A stretch of 64,000 bases of DNA from Mycolicibacterium canariasense (GTDB lineage Bacteria; Actinomycetota; Actinomycetes; Mycobacteriales; Mycobacteriaceae), in the NCBI RefSeq assembly GCF_002101555.1, contig NZ_LQOL01000038.1:124001-188000 (forward strand), in the 5' to 3' direction. The position numbers were made by a program, and so were the translations under genes. A model generated the notes under the pieces. The model was not told the origin of the DNA and did not search any database. It worked only from the letters and a program-made list of their open reading frames with translations. Every line of letters begins with the position of its first letter. Within the stretch, counting starts at the first letter, position 1. This document shows positions 41,818 to 51,003 of this stretch, piece by piece.

Positions 41818-42444
41818 ATGCATGCCTCACCCCACCTGCGCGCTGTCGTGACCAACATGTTCTGGGATGCCGCTCCCGGTATGAGCGGATACGTGGCCGC
41901 CCGCAGCCTGGGCGCAACCCCGGTGCTGGCCCTGGTCGCGGCATCAGTGGCTACCGGCATTCGCGCAATCGTGATGTCGGTTCGCCTGCGCCGGATCGAC
42001 GGCGTCGCCCTGTTGGTCCTGGCCACCCTCCTCGGCGGGTGCGCCTTGACACTGGTGACGGGCAGCGTGCGGCTGCTGTTGGTCAAAGACTCGATGATGA
42101 GCGCGGTCGGCGGCATCACGTTTCTGGCCAGTGCGGCCTCCCATGCGCCACTGGCCTGGCAGTTCATGCTTCGCTCTGCCGGCGCGGACGCGGCCGGACA
42201 CCGCCAAAGGTGGAGCATGGACGCCGGGTACCGCCGGACATGGCGGTTAATCACCGCGGTGTGGGGCGGTGGGCTCTGTATGGAGGCCCTGGCGCGGGTC
42301 CCGATCGCGTTGTGGCTTCCGCTTGACCGTGCAGCGCTCGTCTCCAGCATCATGAGCGTGCCCACGGTCGGCGGTCTTCTGGCGTGGACGCTGTGGTATC
42401 GACGCCACACCGCGCCACCGGAACTCGTCGCCTCGGTGGCCTGA
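41818..42444 (+). CDS. Integral membrane protein of unknown function (VC0807-like)
   Basis: 208 residues with about five or six hydrophobic segments, including VALLVLATLLGGCALTLVTG and AALVSSIMSVPTVGGLLAWTLWY. The layout resembles the VC0807-type uncharacterised membrane family. AAGGTGG precedes the ATG by seven bases. It is divergent from a histidine kinase and overlaps the next membrane gene by one base (TGATG), so the two form an operon. A role linked to the two-component system is possible but inferred only from position. Confidence 0.72.
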   Translation: MHASPHLRAVVTNMFWDAAPGMSGYVAARSLGATPVLALVAASVATGIRAIVMSVRLRRIDGVALLVLATLLGGCALTLVTGSVRLLLVKDSMMSAVGGITFLASAASHAPLAWQFMLRSAGADAAGHRQRWSMDAGYRRTWRLITAVWGGGLCMEALARVPIALWLPLDRAALVSSIMSVPTVGGLLAWTLWYRRHTAPPELVASVA

Positions 42445-42899
42445 TGCGCGGCGAGCTGGCCGATGCGGTGGTCGGCATCCTCGTCCTGGCCTGGCTGCTG
42501 CGCCGCCAGCTCACGGTGCGGCCCGTTCGGGAGCGCCTGACGAGTGCCCTCGTCCTCACCGCGATCGGTGCGATCCAGACGATCGGCAGCCTTCCGCAGC
42601 ACGTCATCGGCTCGGCGACGGTCGCCGTCACGTTGGCGAGTGTGGTTGTCGGCCTGGTGTTATCGGCCGCACGGGCCTACAGCATGCGGCTATCGGTCCT
42701 CGACGGCACGCTCACGCGGCAGGGGACGGTCGTCACCGTTGTGCTCTGGCTGCTCAGCGTGGCCTCGCATATCGCTCTCGGGCACGCGAACCCTGCGCAC
42801 TCCGGCGCACCATCACTTCTGGCCTATATCGGGTTGTCGCTTCTGGCACAACAGCTTGTCGTGCGGATGCGGGCCGGCCAGTACCGCCGGAGGTGGTGA
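42444..42899 (+). CDS. Small integral membrane protein of unknown function
   Basis: 151 residues, about four hydrophobic segments (for example VVGILVLAWLLRRQL, ATVAVTLASVVVGLVLSA, TVVTVVLWLLSVASHIA). The RQLTVRPVRERL stretch after the first helix recalls DUF1453/CcdC-like proteins, with low certainty. Its start overlaps the stop of the preceding membrane gene by one base. It ends six bases before the convergent TetR gene stop, with no room for a terminator. Confidence 0.72.
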   Translation: MRGELADAVVGILVLAWLLRRQLTVRPVRERLTSALVLTAIGAIQTIGSLPQHVIGSATVAVTLASVVVGLVLSAARAYSMRLSVLDGTLTRQGTVVTVVLWLLSVASHIALGHANPAHSGAPSLLAYIGLSLLAQQLVVRMRAGQYRRRW

Positions 42900-42904
42900 G
42901 CGCC

Positions 42905-43582
42905 CTAGGTCTGCGCCACCAGCGCGATGATCCCGCCTTCGGCGAAGCGTGTGAGCGCGTTGTGGCGTTCGTCGGTGTCGTGGGCGTGCATGCGGCCGGC
43001 GGTGAGGCTGTCCAGGCGCAGGTTGTTGGCGTAGGTGTGCAAGGTGGCCGCGACCAGGTGCAGGTAGGCGTCGTGGATCGCCGCGTCGTTGGCGGCTGGG
43101 AAGAGTGAGCGCAAGGCCGCGATGAAGTCGGCGGCGATGGCGTTGTAGTCCTCGGCGACCAGACGTTTGATGGGGTGTCCGGAGTTGGCGAGCTGAGCGA
43201 TGAAACGGAAGTAGTTGTCCCACCCTGGATCACCGGCTCGCGCACGCAGGGGTTCGGTGAACGCGTCGATCAGTGCGCGCAGCCGGCGCGCCACGCTCCC
43301 TCGGGCGGGCAGTGCTGCCAGGCGGGCGCGGCGCTCGTCGTTGAGAGGTTGGATGCGGCGCAGCAGGACCGCGCGGAAGAGGCCTTCCTTGCCGCCGAAT
43401 TGGTCACTGACCGAGGCCAGGCGGGTGCCGGCACGCTCGGTGATGTCGCGGACGCCGACGCCGAAGTAGCCGCGCTCGGCGAAGAGTTCTTCGGCACTGT
43501 TGAGCAGCCGGTCCCGTAGCTGCTCGCGGTTGGCTTCGCGCACTGAGCGTGGGGCCTGGCCGACCGACGCGGAGTTGCTCAT
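42905..43582 (-). CDS. TetR-family transcriptional regulator
   Basis: 225 residues. The HTH is LLNSAEELFAERGYFGVGVRDITERAGTRLASVSDQFGGKEGLFRAVL, with an unusual SDQF in place of the common YYHF. The C-terminal ligand domain is helical, with FRFIAQLANSGHP. Its ATG overlaps the stop of the upstream FAH-family gene (ATGA), so it is expressed with it. Two near-identical GGAAC-N4-GTTCC palindromes lie upstream of that gene, between it and a divergent hydrolase, and are the probable operators. Confidence 0.9.
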   Translation of the reverse strand: MSNSASVGQAPRSVREANREQLRDRLLNSAEELFAERGYFGVGVRDITERAGTRLASVSDQFGGKEGLFRAVLLRRIQPLNDERRARLAALPARGSVARRLRALIDAFTEPLRARAGDPGWDNYFRFIAQLANSGHPIKRLVAEDYNAIAADFIAALRSLFPAANDAAIHDAYLHLVAATLHTYANNLRLDSLTAGRMHAHDTDERHNALTRFAEGGIIALVAQT

Positions 43583-44490
43583 GAGTCGACGATGGTGTGT
43601 TCGATGCTGCCGATACCGTCGATGGACAATTCCAGGGTGTCTCCGGGGCGCAGCCAGTGCCCGGTCTCCATACCGCTGCCACCGGGAAGCGTGCCGGTGC
43701 CGAAAAGTTCACCGGGAAGCAGATGTTCGCTTCGGGAGGCGTGTGCGAGGACCTCGCCCAGACCGTGTTGCATGCCGGCGCTGGACACCGTGGACACCGT
43801 CGAGCCGTTGATCGACACCGCGCCGCGCAGGGTGTCGATGCGGGGCAGGATTTCGTCGGCGGTGACGGCGACCTCTGACAGCGAATTGGCGAAGTGCTTG
43901 GCCTTTTGCGGACCGAACCCGCTGTCCATCTCGGCACGCTGGACGTCGCGGGCGCTGAGATCGTTGAGCACGACGAACGCACCGATCGCATCGAGCGCCT
44001 CGGCCGGGGTCGCGTTGAACAGGCCACGCGCCAGCACGAATCCGATCTCCAACTCGTAATCCAGCGCGCGGGTGTAGGACGGCGCGGCGATCGGCGTGCC
44101 CGACGGTACGAACGTCATCGCGTTGGACATGTAGTACATGGGCTGGGCATAGAACAGCGGCTTGGGTTTGAGCAGCGGGAACGTGCGCCGGGTGAGGGCT
44201 TCGACGGTCGTGACGAGTCGGTACTGCCCCGGATGGAAGCGTCGGACCAGCCCGCGACTGGCGTCCAGCACGTGCTGCTCGTAGAGCATGAAGTCGCGGA
44301 ACGATACCGGCTGAAACGGCAACAACGTCGAGCCGTGCCGCAGGTGCTCGTCGGCGCGGGCGAGTTCCCAGTCCTTGTCGAAGACCCGCCCGCCGAGCGG
44401 GGTGTCGTCGTCGGTCGTCTGCCACGCGCCACCGGTGTCCTGGGTCTGCAACTCCAAGGCACCACCGGCGCGTACACGTCGCAGCTTCAC
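43579..44490 (-). CDS. Fumarylacetoacetate hydrolase-family protein
   Basis: 303 residues. The FAH fold is marked by the metal-binding acidic cluster DYELEIGFVLARG near residue 145, the second-shell LNDLSARDVQ, and a C-terminal GHWLRPGDTLELSIDGIGSIEHTIV. Members cleave C-C bonds of diketo acids (acylpyruvases, hydrolases, decarboxylases of aromatic meta-cleavage routes). It probably shares a pathway with the divergent alpha/beta hydrolase, under the TetR gene that follows. The GTG at 44490 was chosen; the longer frame runs through the operator region. Confidence 0.9.
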   Translation of the reverse strand: MKLRRVRAGGALELQTQDTGGAWQTTDDDTPLGGRVFDKDWELARADEHLRHGSTLLPFQPVSFRDFMLYEQHVLDASRGLVRRFHPGQYRLVTTVEALTRRTFPLLKPKPLFYAQPMYYMSNAMTFVPSGTPIAAPSYTRALDYELEIGFVLARGLFNATPAEALDAIGAFVVLNDLSARDVQRAEMDSGFGPQKAKHFANSLSEVAVTADEILPRIDTLRGAVSINGSTVSTVSSAGMQHGLGEVLAHASRSEHLLPGELFGTGTLPGGSGMETGHWLRPGDTLELSIDGIGSIEHTIVDS

Positions 44491-44515
44491 CGAGCATCGA
44501 TCCTCACGTCGGAGC

Positions 44516-44571
44516 GGAACAGACGTTCCACTGTAGCGCAGAGCGATGGTACTTTCGGAACACTCGTTCCG
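44516..44571. promoter_or_regulatory. Two near-identical TetR operators
   Basis: GGAACAGACGTTCC at 44516-44529 and CGGAACACTCGTTCCG at 44556-44571 are perfect inverted repeats with four-base centres; their common form is GGAACA-SW-CGTTCC. Their centres are 41 bp apart, close to four helical turns. One sits beside each divergent gene, which fits simultaneous control of both transcripts by the adjacent TetR protein. Confidence 0.72.
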
Positions 44572-44590
44572 CCCAAGTGAGGAGATCCGC

Positions 44591-45949
44591 GTGGCAGAGG
44601 CCCCCCTGCTGCAGAAGCTCGCCGTCACGATGTGCGCGGTCACCCGCACCACGGATCTGGCGGCACGGTGGACCGGGGCGGCCCCGTTTCTGCCCGCACT
44701 GTTCGTCCTGCGCTACGCCAACATGGGCGGGCTCGACCACGCCCTGTTCGCCGAGCAGGTCCGCGGGGCCCGGTCCTTCCGCGGCGACCGCTGGTGCGGT
44801 TACTGGAACCGCATCGCCGACGCCCACGCCCGGCGAGCCACCGACGTGCTGCGCCGCCTGGCCGGACCCGACGTCGCCGCCGTGCCCGACCTCAGCGACC
44901 CGGGCCCCACGACCGCCGCCGAGAACGTCGACGGACTGACCGCGTGGATAGCCTCCGCGGCAACGCTGTTCGCCGATCACGGGCCGCAACCGGACACCCG
45001 CGCGCTCACCGCGGTGGTCGACGAGTACGCACCTACCGGCGATCGTGAACGAATCACATTGGCGTTCAGCGCGATTGACGCGTGGGTGAAAGCGATCACG
45101 TACTACCAGGTCAGCGCCTTCCCCGGGCACGATCCGCATCGGACGCGGGCGTACTGGCGATCACGGCATCTGTTCGACGCGTTGATCGCGGCGTTCGCGC
45201 CGGCGCTGGGCCTCACCGTCGAACCGATCGACGTCCCGCTCGCCGACGGCGACACCGTCCACGGCTATCTTGTCCTGCCGCCCGGCTCGGGCCCTCATCC
45301 GGTGGTGCTGACGACCAACGGGCTGGAGGGCACCGTCCAGGAACTGGCGGTCCCACAGCTGCGCTACCGCGATTCGGGCATGGCGATGTTCCTGATGGAA
45401 ATGCCGGGCAGCTACGCCTACACCGATCCGATGCGCCCGGAATCCGAGGCGGTGTACCACCGGGTGATCGATCACCTCGCCGCGGACCCGCGCCTCGACG
45501 CCGACCGGATCGCGATGGTGGGCGTCAGCTTCGGCGGGTACTGGACCGCCCGCCTGGCCGCCACCGACGACCGGCTGGCCTGCGCCATCGCCTGCGGGGC
45601 GCCCACCCACCGGTCCTTTCACGGCGGTGCACTGGGCACGCCGCAGATCATCCTGCACGCCCTGGCCAAGACCGTCGGTGCGGCCCACCCGATCGAGCTG
45701 ATGCACAAGCTCGCAGCGCTGTCGATCCGAGATCTCTACCGCAGCATCACCATTCCGCTACTGGTGATCAACGGCGACCACGACACCCTGATGAGCACCC
45801 AGGACAGCCGCGACCTCGCCCGGGCCGCCGCGGACGCCACCCTGCTGCTGTATCCCGACGACGATCACTGCGCGATGGGCCACTACCGCCAGTGGCTGGA
45901 CTACTCCCAGCACTGGCTCCTGGACCGCTTCGCGGCCACGACGAACTAG
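44591..45949 (+). CDS. Alpha/beta hydrolase, FrsA/pseudooxynicotine-hydrolase-like
   Basis: 452 residues. A helical N-terminal domain of about 200 residues precedes the hydrolase core: LADGDTVHGYLVLPPG, the nucleophile elbow VGVSFGGYW with Ser near residue 318, Asp in INGDHDTL and His in YPDDDHCAMGH. This two-domain layout is like FrsA/2,6-dihydroxypseudooxynicotine hydrolase, enzymes that cleave a carbon-carbon bond. Together with the FAH-family gene it suggests catabolism of a ring-derived diketone, but the compound is unknown. GAGGAG precedes the GTG start. A hairpin follows 41 bases after the stop. Confidence 0.87.
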   Translation: MAEAPLLQKLAVTMCAVTRTTDLAARWTGAAPFLPALFVLRYANMGGLDHALFAEQVRGARSFRGDRWCGYWNRIADAHARRATDVLRRLAGPDVAAVPDLSDPGPTTAAENVDGLTAWIASAATLFADHGPQPDTRALTAVVDEYAPTGDRERITLAFSAIDAWVKAITYYQVSAFPGHDPHRTRAYWRSRHLFDALIAAFAPALGLTVEPIDVPLADGDTVHGYLVLPPGSGPHPVVLTTNGLEGTVQELAVPQLRYRDSGMAMFLMEMPGSYAYTDPMRPESEAVYHRVIDHLAADPRLDADRIAMVGVSFGGYWTARLAATDDRLACAIACGAPTHRSFHGGALGTPQIILHALAKTVGAAHPIELMHKLAALSIRDLYRSITIPLLVINGDHDTLMSTQDSRDLARAAADATLLLYPDDDHCAMGHYRQWLDYSQHWLLDRFAATTN

Positions 45950-45990
45950 AACTACGACCGGCAACGCAGCCACCCACGAATCGGGCACAT

Positions 45991-46011
45991 CCGGGCGGGA
46001 AACCCGCCCGG
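45991..46011. terminator. GC-rich hairpin after the hydrolase gene
   Basis: CCGGGCGGG, AAA loop, CCCGCCCGG: a perfect 9-bp stem. It lies between the hydrolase stop and the next gene on the same strand, with no U-tract after it. Likely an intrinsic-type terminator of the mycobacterial kind. Confidence 0.65.
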
Positions 46012-46042
46012 CCGAAGCCGAGACCGGACTACCGTCGAAAGC

Positions 46043-47071
46043 GTGTCGGCCGCGCCTGAGAAACCCGCCATCAACCCCGTCCGCTGGCAGCCGCCGCCGG
46101 TGGACCCGCTGCCCGACTATCCGCTCCCCGAGCTCACCCTCGTGCCGGTACCCGGACACGGACCCGAAGATGTGGTGACCGACGCTCAGGGCGGGCTGTG
46201 GACCGGACTCACCGACGGTCGTATCGTGCGCCTCGGCGCCGACGGTGCGGTATCGGTGGTCGCCGACACCGGCGGGCGTCCACTGGGCATGCACGTCGCC
46301 CGCGACGGCCGGATCCTGGTCTGCGACAGCCACCGCGGACTGCTGGCCCTGGAACCCAGCACCGGCGAGCTGACTACCCTGACCTCCACCGTGCCAGTCG
46401 ACGGCGTCGGTTCCGCGTCGCGGGGCCGACCCCTGCGGTTCTGTTCCAACGTGACCGAAACGCAGGACGGCACAATCTATTTCACCGAGTCCACCAGCGA
46501 CTACCACTACGAGTGGTTCAGGGCCGCGATCATGGACGCCCGCGGCACCGGCGGCCTGTACCGGCTGAACAGCGACGGCACCGTCGACACCCTGGCCGGC
46601 GGACTGTATTTCGCCAACGGGCTCACCGTGACCGCCGACGGGTCGGCGCTGGTATTCGCCGAGACGCAGGCCCGCAGGCTGTCGAAGTACTGGCTGACCG
46701 GTCCGCAGGCCGGCACCGTGACACCGCTGGCACAGCACCTGCCGGGTATGCCGGACAACATCTGCACCGGCGCCGACGGCCGGATCTGGGTGGCGCTGGT
46801 CTGCCCGGTCAACAAGCCTGCCGATTGGCTGGCCGCCCGGCCGCCGGTGCTGCGCAGGGTGATGTGGAAACTGCCCGCGGCCCTTCAACCCCAGATGCCC
46901 TCGGAAGTGTGGGCGGTGGCCTTCGACCCGGACTCCGGCGGCCCGGTGGCCGGCATCCACGGTCGGCACCCGCGCTTCGGTCAGGTCACCGGGCTGATCG
47001 AGCGGGACGGCCGGCTGTGGCTGAGCACCATCGGCTCGGATGCGCTCGCGCATTGCGCCCTGCCGAAGTAG
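46043..47071 (+). CDS. SMP-30/gluconolactonase/strictosidine-synthase-like beta-propeller protein
   Basis: 342 residues forming a predicted six-bladed propeller. The repeat strands include EDVVTDAQGGLWTGLTDGRIVRL, GMHVARDGRILVCDSHRGLLAL and YFANGLTVTADGSALVFAET; the TIYFTESTSDYHYE and NGLTV segments match strictosidine-synthase-like proteins. Bacterial members are usually calcium-dependent lactonases. No signal peptide is seen. Substrate unknown; it could act in the same accessory catabolic region, but it has its own upstream space and no operon partner. GTG start. Confidence 0.85.
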   Translation: MSAAPEKPAINPVRWQPPPVDPLPDYPLPELTLVPVPGHGPEDVVTDAQGGLWTGLTDGRIVRLGADGAVSVVADTGGRPLGMHVARDGRILVCDSHRGLLALEPSTGELTTLTSTVPVDGVGSASRGRPLRFCSNVTETQDGTIYFTESTSDYHYEWFRAAIMDARGTGGLYRLNSDGTVDTLAGGLYFANGLTVTADGSALVFAETQARRLSKYWLTGPQAGTVTPLAQHLPGMPDNICTGADGRIWVALVCPVNKPADWLAARPPVLRRVMWKLPAALQPQMPSEVWAVAFDPDSGGPVAGIHGRHPRFGQVTGLIERDGRLWLSTIGSDALAHCALPK

Positions 47072-47151
47072 TCACCTTCGTAACACAAACCCCACCCGTC
47101 ACAGCGCGGCTCCTCGAGATCGGCGCCGTCGTCACCTAATCTGCAGACACG

Positions 47152-48384
47152 ATGGCGACCACGAAAACCCCGCTCCACCGCGCTGCAGCCCTGGCTGCAG
47201 CGCTTTTCCTGGCCGTCGGACCGGCCGTGGCACACGCCGAGCCCGGCCCACCCGATCCCTGCCCGTTCCGGGTGACGACTCCACCCGCCGTGGACTCGTC
47301 CGAGGTGCCCAAGGCCGGTGACCCGCCGGCCCCGCTACCGGTGCCGGCCACCCCGCTGGGCGGGGACGCGATGGGCAACTGCGGAGTCGTGGTGGCACCC
47401 GACACCCCGCCCCTGCCCAACGACATCTCGGCCGAGGCGTGGGTGGTCGCCGATCTCGACACCGGTGACGTCATCGCCGCCAAGGACCCGCACGGCAGGC
47501 ACCGCCCGGCCAGCGTCATCAAGGTGTTGATCGCCATGCAGGCGATCAACGAGCTGCCGCTGAACCGGCAGGTGATCGGCACCTCCGACGATGCGGCCGC
47601 GGAGGGCACCCGGGTCGGCGTGGACCAGGGTGGCCGCTACACCGTCAACGATCTGCTGCACGGCCTGCTGATGCACTCCGGCAACGATGCCGCACACGCC
47701 CTGGCCGTCCAGGTCGGCGGTATGGATACCGCACTACAGAAGATCAACTCGCTGGCCAACAAGCTCGGCGGCCGCGACACCCGCGCCGCGACACCGTCCG
47801 GTCTCGACGGCCCCGGTATGAGCACCTCGGCCTACGACATCGCGCTGTTCTACCGCTACGCCTGGGAAAACGACACCTTCGCCCGCATCGTCTCCACCCA
47901 GAAGTATCCGTTCCCCGGCTATCCGGCCCGGCCCGGCGAGGACAACGACCACCCCGGCTACGACCTGGAGAACGACGTCAAGCTGCTCTACAACTACCCC
48001 GGTGCGCTGGGCGGCAAGACCGGATACACCGACGACGCCGGCCAGACCTTCGTCGGCGCCGCCGAGCGTGACGGTCGGCGCCTGGTGGCGGTGCTGCTGC
48101 GCGGCACCCGCGAGCCCATCGCGCCGTGGGAGCAGGCCGCACATCTGCTCGACTACGGCTTTGCCACCGCGCCCGGGACCAAGGTGGGCAAGCTGATCGA
48201 GCCCGACCCGTCACTGCTGCCCAAGCAGAAGGCCGACGCGCCGGATCCCACCGCGGTCGCGGCCACCGCGCTGCCGCCCGCCGACGCGGTGCCGGTACGG
48301 GTGGGCGTGGGCGTGGTCGGCGCGATCATCGTCTTCGCGCTGATCATGGCCGCCCGGTCGATGAACCGCCGGCCTCAGGCCTGA
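47152..48384 (+). CDS. dacB1: D-alanyl-D-alanine carboxypeptidase DacB1
   Basis: 410 residues, serine-type penicillin-binding protein (S11). An N-terminal signal peptide (to about residue 30, ending AHAE) is followed by the catalytic motifs SVIK near residue 123, SGN near residue 183, and KTG near residue 290. A C-terminal segment [18 protein letters not shown] anchors it in the membrane. It trims the terminal D-Ala of peptidoglycan pentapeptides and controls cross-linking. It corresponds to Mtb Rv3330. Single gene; 54 bases separate its stop from the convergent YihY gene. Confidence 0.95.
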   Translation: MATTKTPLHRAAALAAALFLAVGPAVAHAEPGPPDPCPFRVTTPPAVDSSEVPKAGDPPAPLPVPATPLGGDAMGNCGVVVAPDTPPLPNDISAEAWVVADLDTGDVIAAKDPHGRHRPASVIKVLIAMQAINELPLNRQVIGTSDDAAAEGTRVGVDQGGRYTVNDLLHGLLMHSGNDAAHALAVQVGGMDTALQKINSLANKLGGRDTRAATPSGLDGPGMSTSAYDIALFYRYAWENDTFARIVSTQKYPFPGYPARPGEDNDHPGYDLENDVKLLYNYPGALGGKTGYTDDAGQTFVGAAERDGRRLVAVLLRGTREPIAPWEQAAHLLDYGFATAPGTKVGKLIEPDPSLLPKQKADAPDPTAVAATALPPADAVPVRVGVGVVGAIIVFALIMAARSMNRRPQA

Positions 48385-48439
48385 AGCAACCGGGCCGGCG
48401 TGGTCGGCTGCATCGGCGCGCGCTGGAAGCGGTGACCCG

Positions 48440-49459
48440 CTAGCGTCGGCGTAGTCGCGAGATCCCCAGCGCGCCAAGCGCTCCGGCCGCGAACGCGGCC
48501 ACCGCGCCGGGGACGCCGATGCCCTCGTGCACCTGGACTCGCGGCGTGATCGGCACCGGCCCCGGCGGTTCCACGGGCACCAGCAGCATGCTCTCCTTCG
48601 AGGTGGCCGCCCACGCGGTCGCGAACAACACCAGCCGCGCGGTGACATAGGCGAACACCATCAAGCCCAGCACCGGGCCGAAGGTGGCACCGGCCGGCCC
48701 GTGCATCACCGAGGACAGGTACAGCGAGGCAACCTGTTTGAAGATCTCGAAGCCGACCGCGGCCAGCAGGCCGCCCTGCACCGAACTGCCGAACGCCACC
48801 GGCTCCCGGGGCAGCCGGGCGATCATCCAGGTGAACAGCAGCCACGACACCAGCGCCGACATCAGCCACGACACGACGCCCAGCAGCCCGCCGAACGTCG
48901 CGATGTCGTGCAGGCCCAGCCAATCCAGCACCCGGGTCATCACCGATTTGTTGGCCAGCGCGGTCAGGCCGATGGTGAGCACCATGGCCACGAACACCGA
49001 CAGCAGAGCAATCAGGTCGGACAGCTTGGTTCGCAGGAAGCCGTCTTTCTCGCCGCGCTGTTCCCACATCTGGCTGAGCGCCTCGCGCAGATTGGACATC
49101 CAGCCCAGGCCCGCCCACGCAGCGGTGGCCAGGCCGATGACGCCGACGGTGCCGCGCGAGTCGATGGCCGAATCCATCAATTGCACCAGCTGACTGCCGA
49201 AGTCCCCCGACACCGTGTCCCGGATCCGCTGCTCGATCTGATCCATCAGCTCCGGGCGGCTGGCCAGGATGAAGCCGCCGGCGGCGAAACCGACCATCAG
49301 CAACGGGAACAGCGCGAACACCGTGAAATAGGTGATGCCCGCGGCGTAGAAGTCGCCCTTGCAGTCGTTGTAGCGTTCCTGAGCCCGCATCACCCGGTCG
49401 AACCAGGTGTAGCGGCTACGCAGTCGATCCAGCAAACCCGGCTTGTCCGGCTCGGCCAT
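48440..49459 (-). CDS. YihY/virulence factor BrkB-family membrane protein (Rv3335c-like)
   Basis: 339 residues with about six membrane helices. The signatures FYAAGITYFTVFALFPLLM near the N-terminus and LGWMSNLREALSQMWEQ in the centre define the YihY/BrkB family. Its function is not settled; it is not a tRNA nuclease despite the old RNase BN name. A Rossmann or catalytic motif is absent. It lies 18 bases downstream of trpS on the same strand and is probably co-transcribed, as in Mtb Rv3336c-Rv3335c. Confidence 0.92.
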   Translation of the reverse strand: MAEPDKPGLLDRLRSRYTWFDRVMRAQERYNDCKGDFYAAGITYFTVFALFPLLMVGFAAGGFILASRPELMDQIEQRIRDTVSGDFGSQLVQLMDSAIDSRGTVGVIGLATAAWAGLGWMSNLREALSQMWEQRGEKDGFLRTKLSDLIALLSVFVAMVLTIGLTALANKSVMTRVLDWLGLHDIATFGGLLGVVSWLMSALVSWLLFTWMIARLPREPVAFGSSVQGGLLAAVGFEIFKQVASLYLSSVMHGPAGATFGPVLGLMVFAYVTARLVLFATAWAATSKESMLLVPVEPPGPVPITPRVQVHEGIGVPGAVAAFAAGALGALGISRLRRR

Positions 49460-49477
49460 GGCGGTCTCTCCCGGGTG

Positions 49478-50518
<1,041 letters not shown>

Positions 50519-50944
50519 TCATCCGAATTCCCCGCGGGTCAGCTGACGCAGCACCCGCAGGAAGGTGCGCCGGTCGGCCGGGTCCAGTTCGCCGAGCCAC
50601 CGCTCCTCCCCCCGCTGGATCTCGGTCTGGACGGCGTCCTTGACCCGCCTGCCGTCGGCGGTGATGTCCAGCAGCCGCACCCGGCGGTCGTCGGGGTCCG
50701 GGTGGCGCTCGATGTAGCCCGCCTGCTGGAGCGCGTCGAGGGTGGGGATGATCCGTGACTTGTCGGCGCCGATCGCCTCGGCGAGCGCGGCCTGGGTGCG
50801 CATCGGTGAGCCGTCCAGCGCGGTCAGCACGATGTAGCCCCACATGGTCAGGCCGTGCTTGCGCAGCACGGGTTCCTCGGCGGCGAGGGTGTCGCGCAGC
50901 AGCGGGGCCAGCATCGCCGCGAGGTCAGGGCGCCGGGCAGCCAT
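50519..50944 (-). CDS. MarR-family transcriptional regulator
   Basis: 141 residues. The HTH shows MWGYIVLTALDGSPMRTQAALAEAIGADKSRIIPTLDALQQAGYIERHPD and the wing DRRVRLLDITADGRRV. MarR proteins bind palindromes and usually regulate the divergent gene, here a mycothiol-dependent maleylpyruvate isomerase-like protein. The start codon is the ATG that gives MAARRPDLAA; the longer frame crosses the palindromic promoter region. It lies directly upstream of trpS and could contribute to its transcript. Confidence 0.9.
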   Translation of the reverse strand: MAARRPDLAAMLAPLLRDTLAAEEPVLRKHGLTMWGYIVLTALDGSPMRTQAALAEAIGADKSRIIPTLDALQQAGYIERHPDPDDRRVRLLDITADGRRVKDAVQTEIQRGEERWLGELDPADRRTFLRVLRQLTRGEFG

Positions 50945-50970
50945 CGGAACATGGTAGGCATTGCCATATA

Positions 50971-51003
50971 GTATGCATGCACATATGATGTGCACATGCA
51001 TAC
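50971..51003. promoter_or_regulatory. Nested palindromes between divergent MarR and isomerase-like genes
   Basis: GTATGCATG (50971-50979) and CATGCATAC (50995-51003) are perfect complements, and a second palindrome GCACAT-ATG-ATGTGC (50979-50993) lies inside. Together they form an almost fully dyad-symmetric 33-bp block touching the isomerase start. A TACTAT element on the minus strand (50967-50972) fits a -10 for the MarR gene. Likely the MarR operator. Confidence 0.6.
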
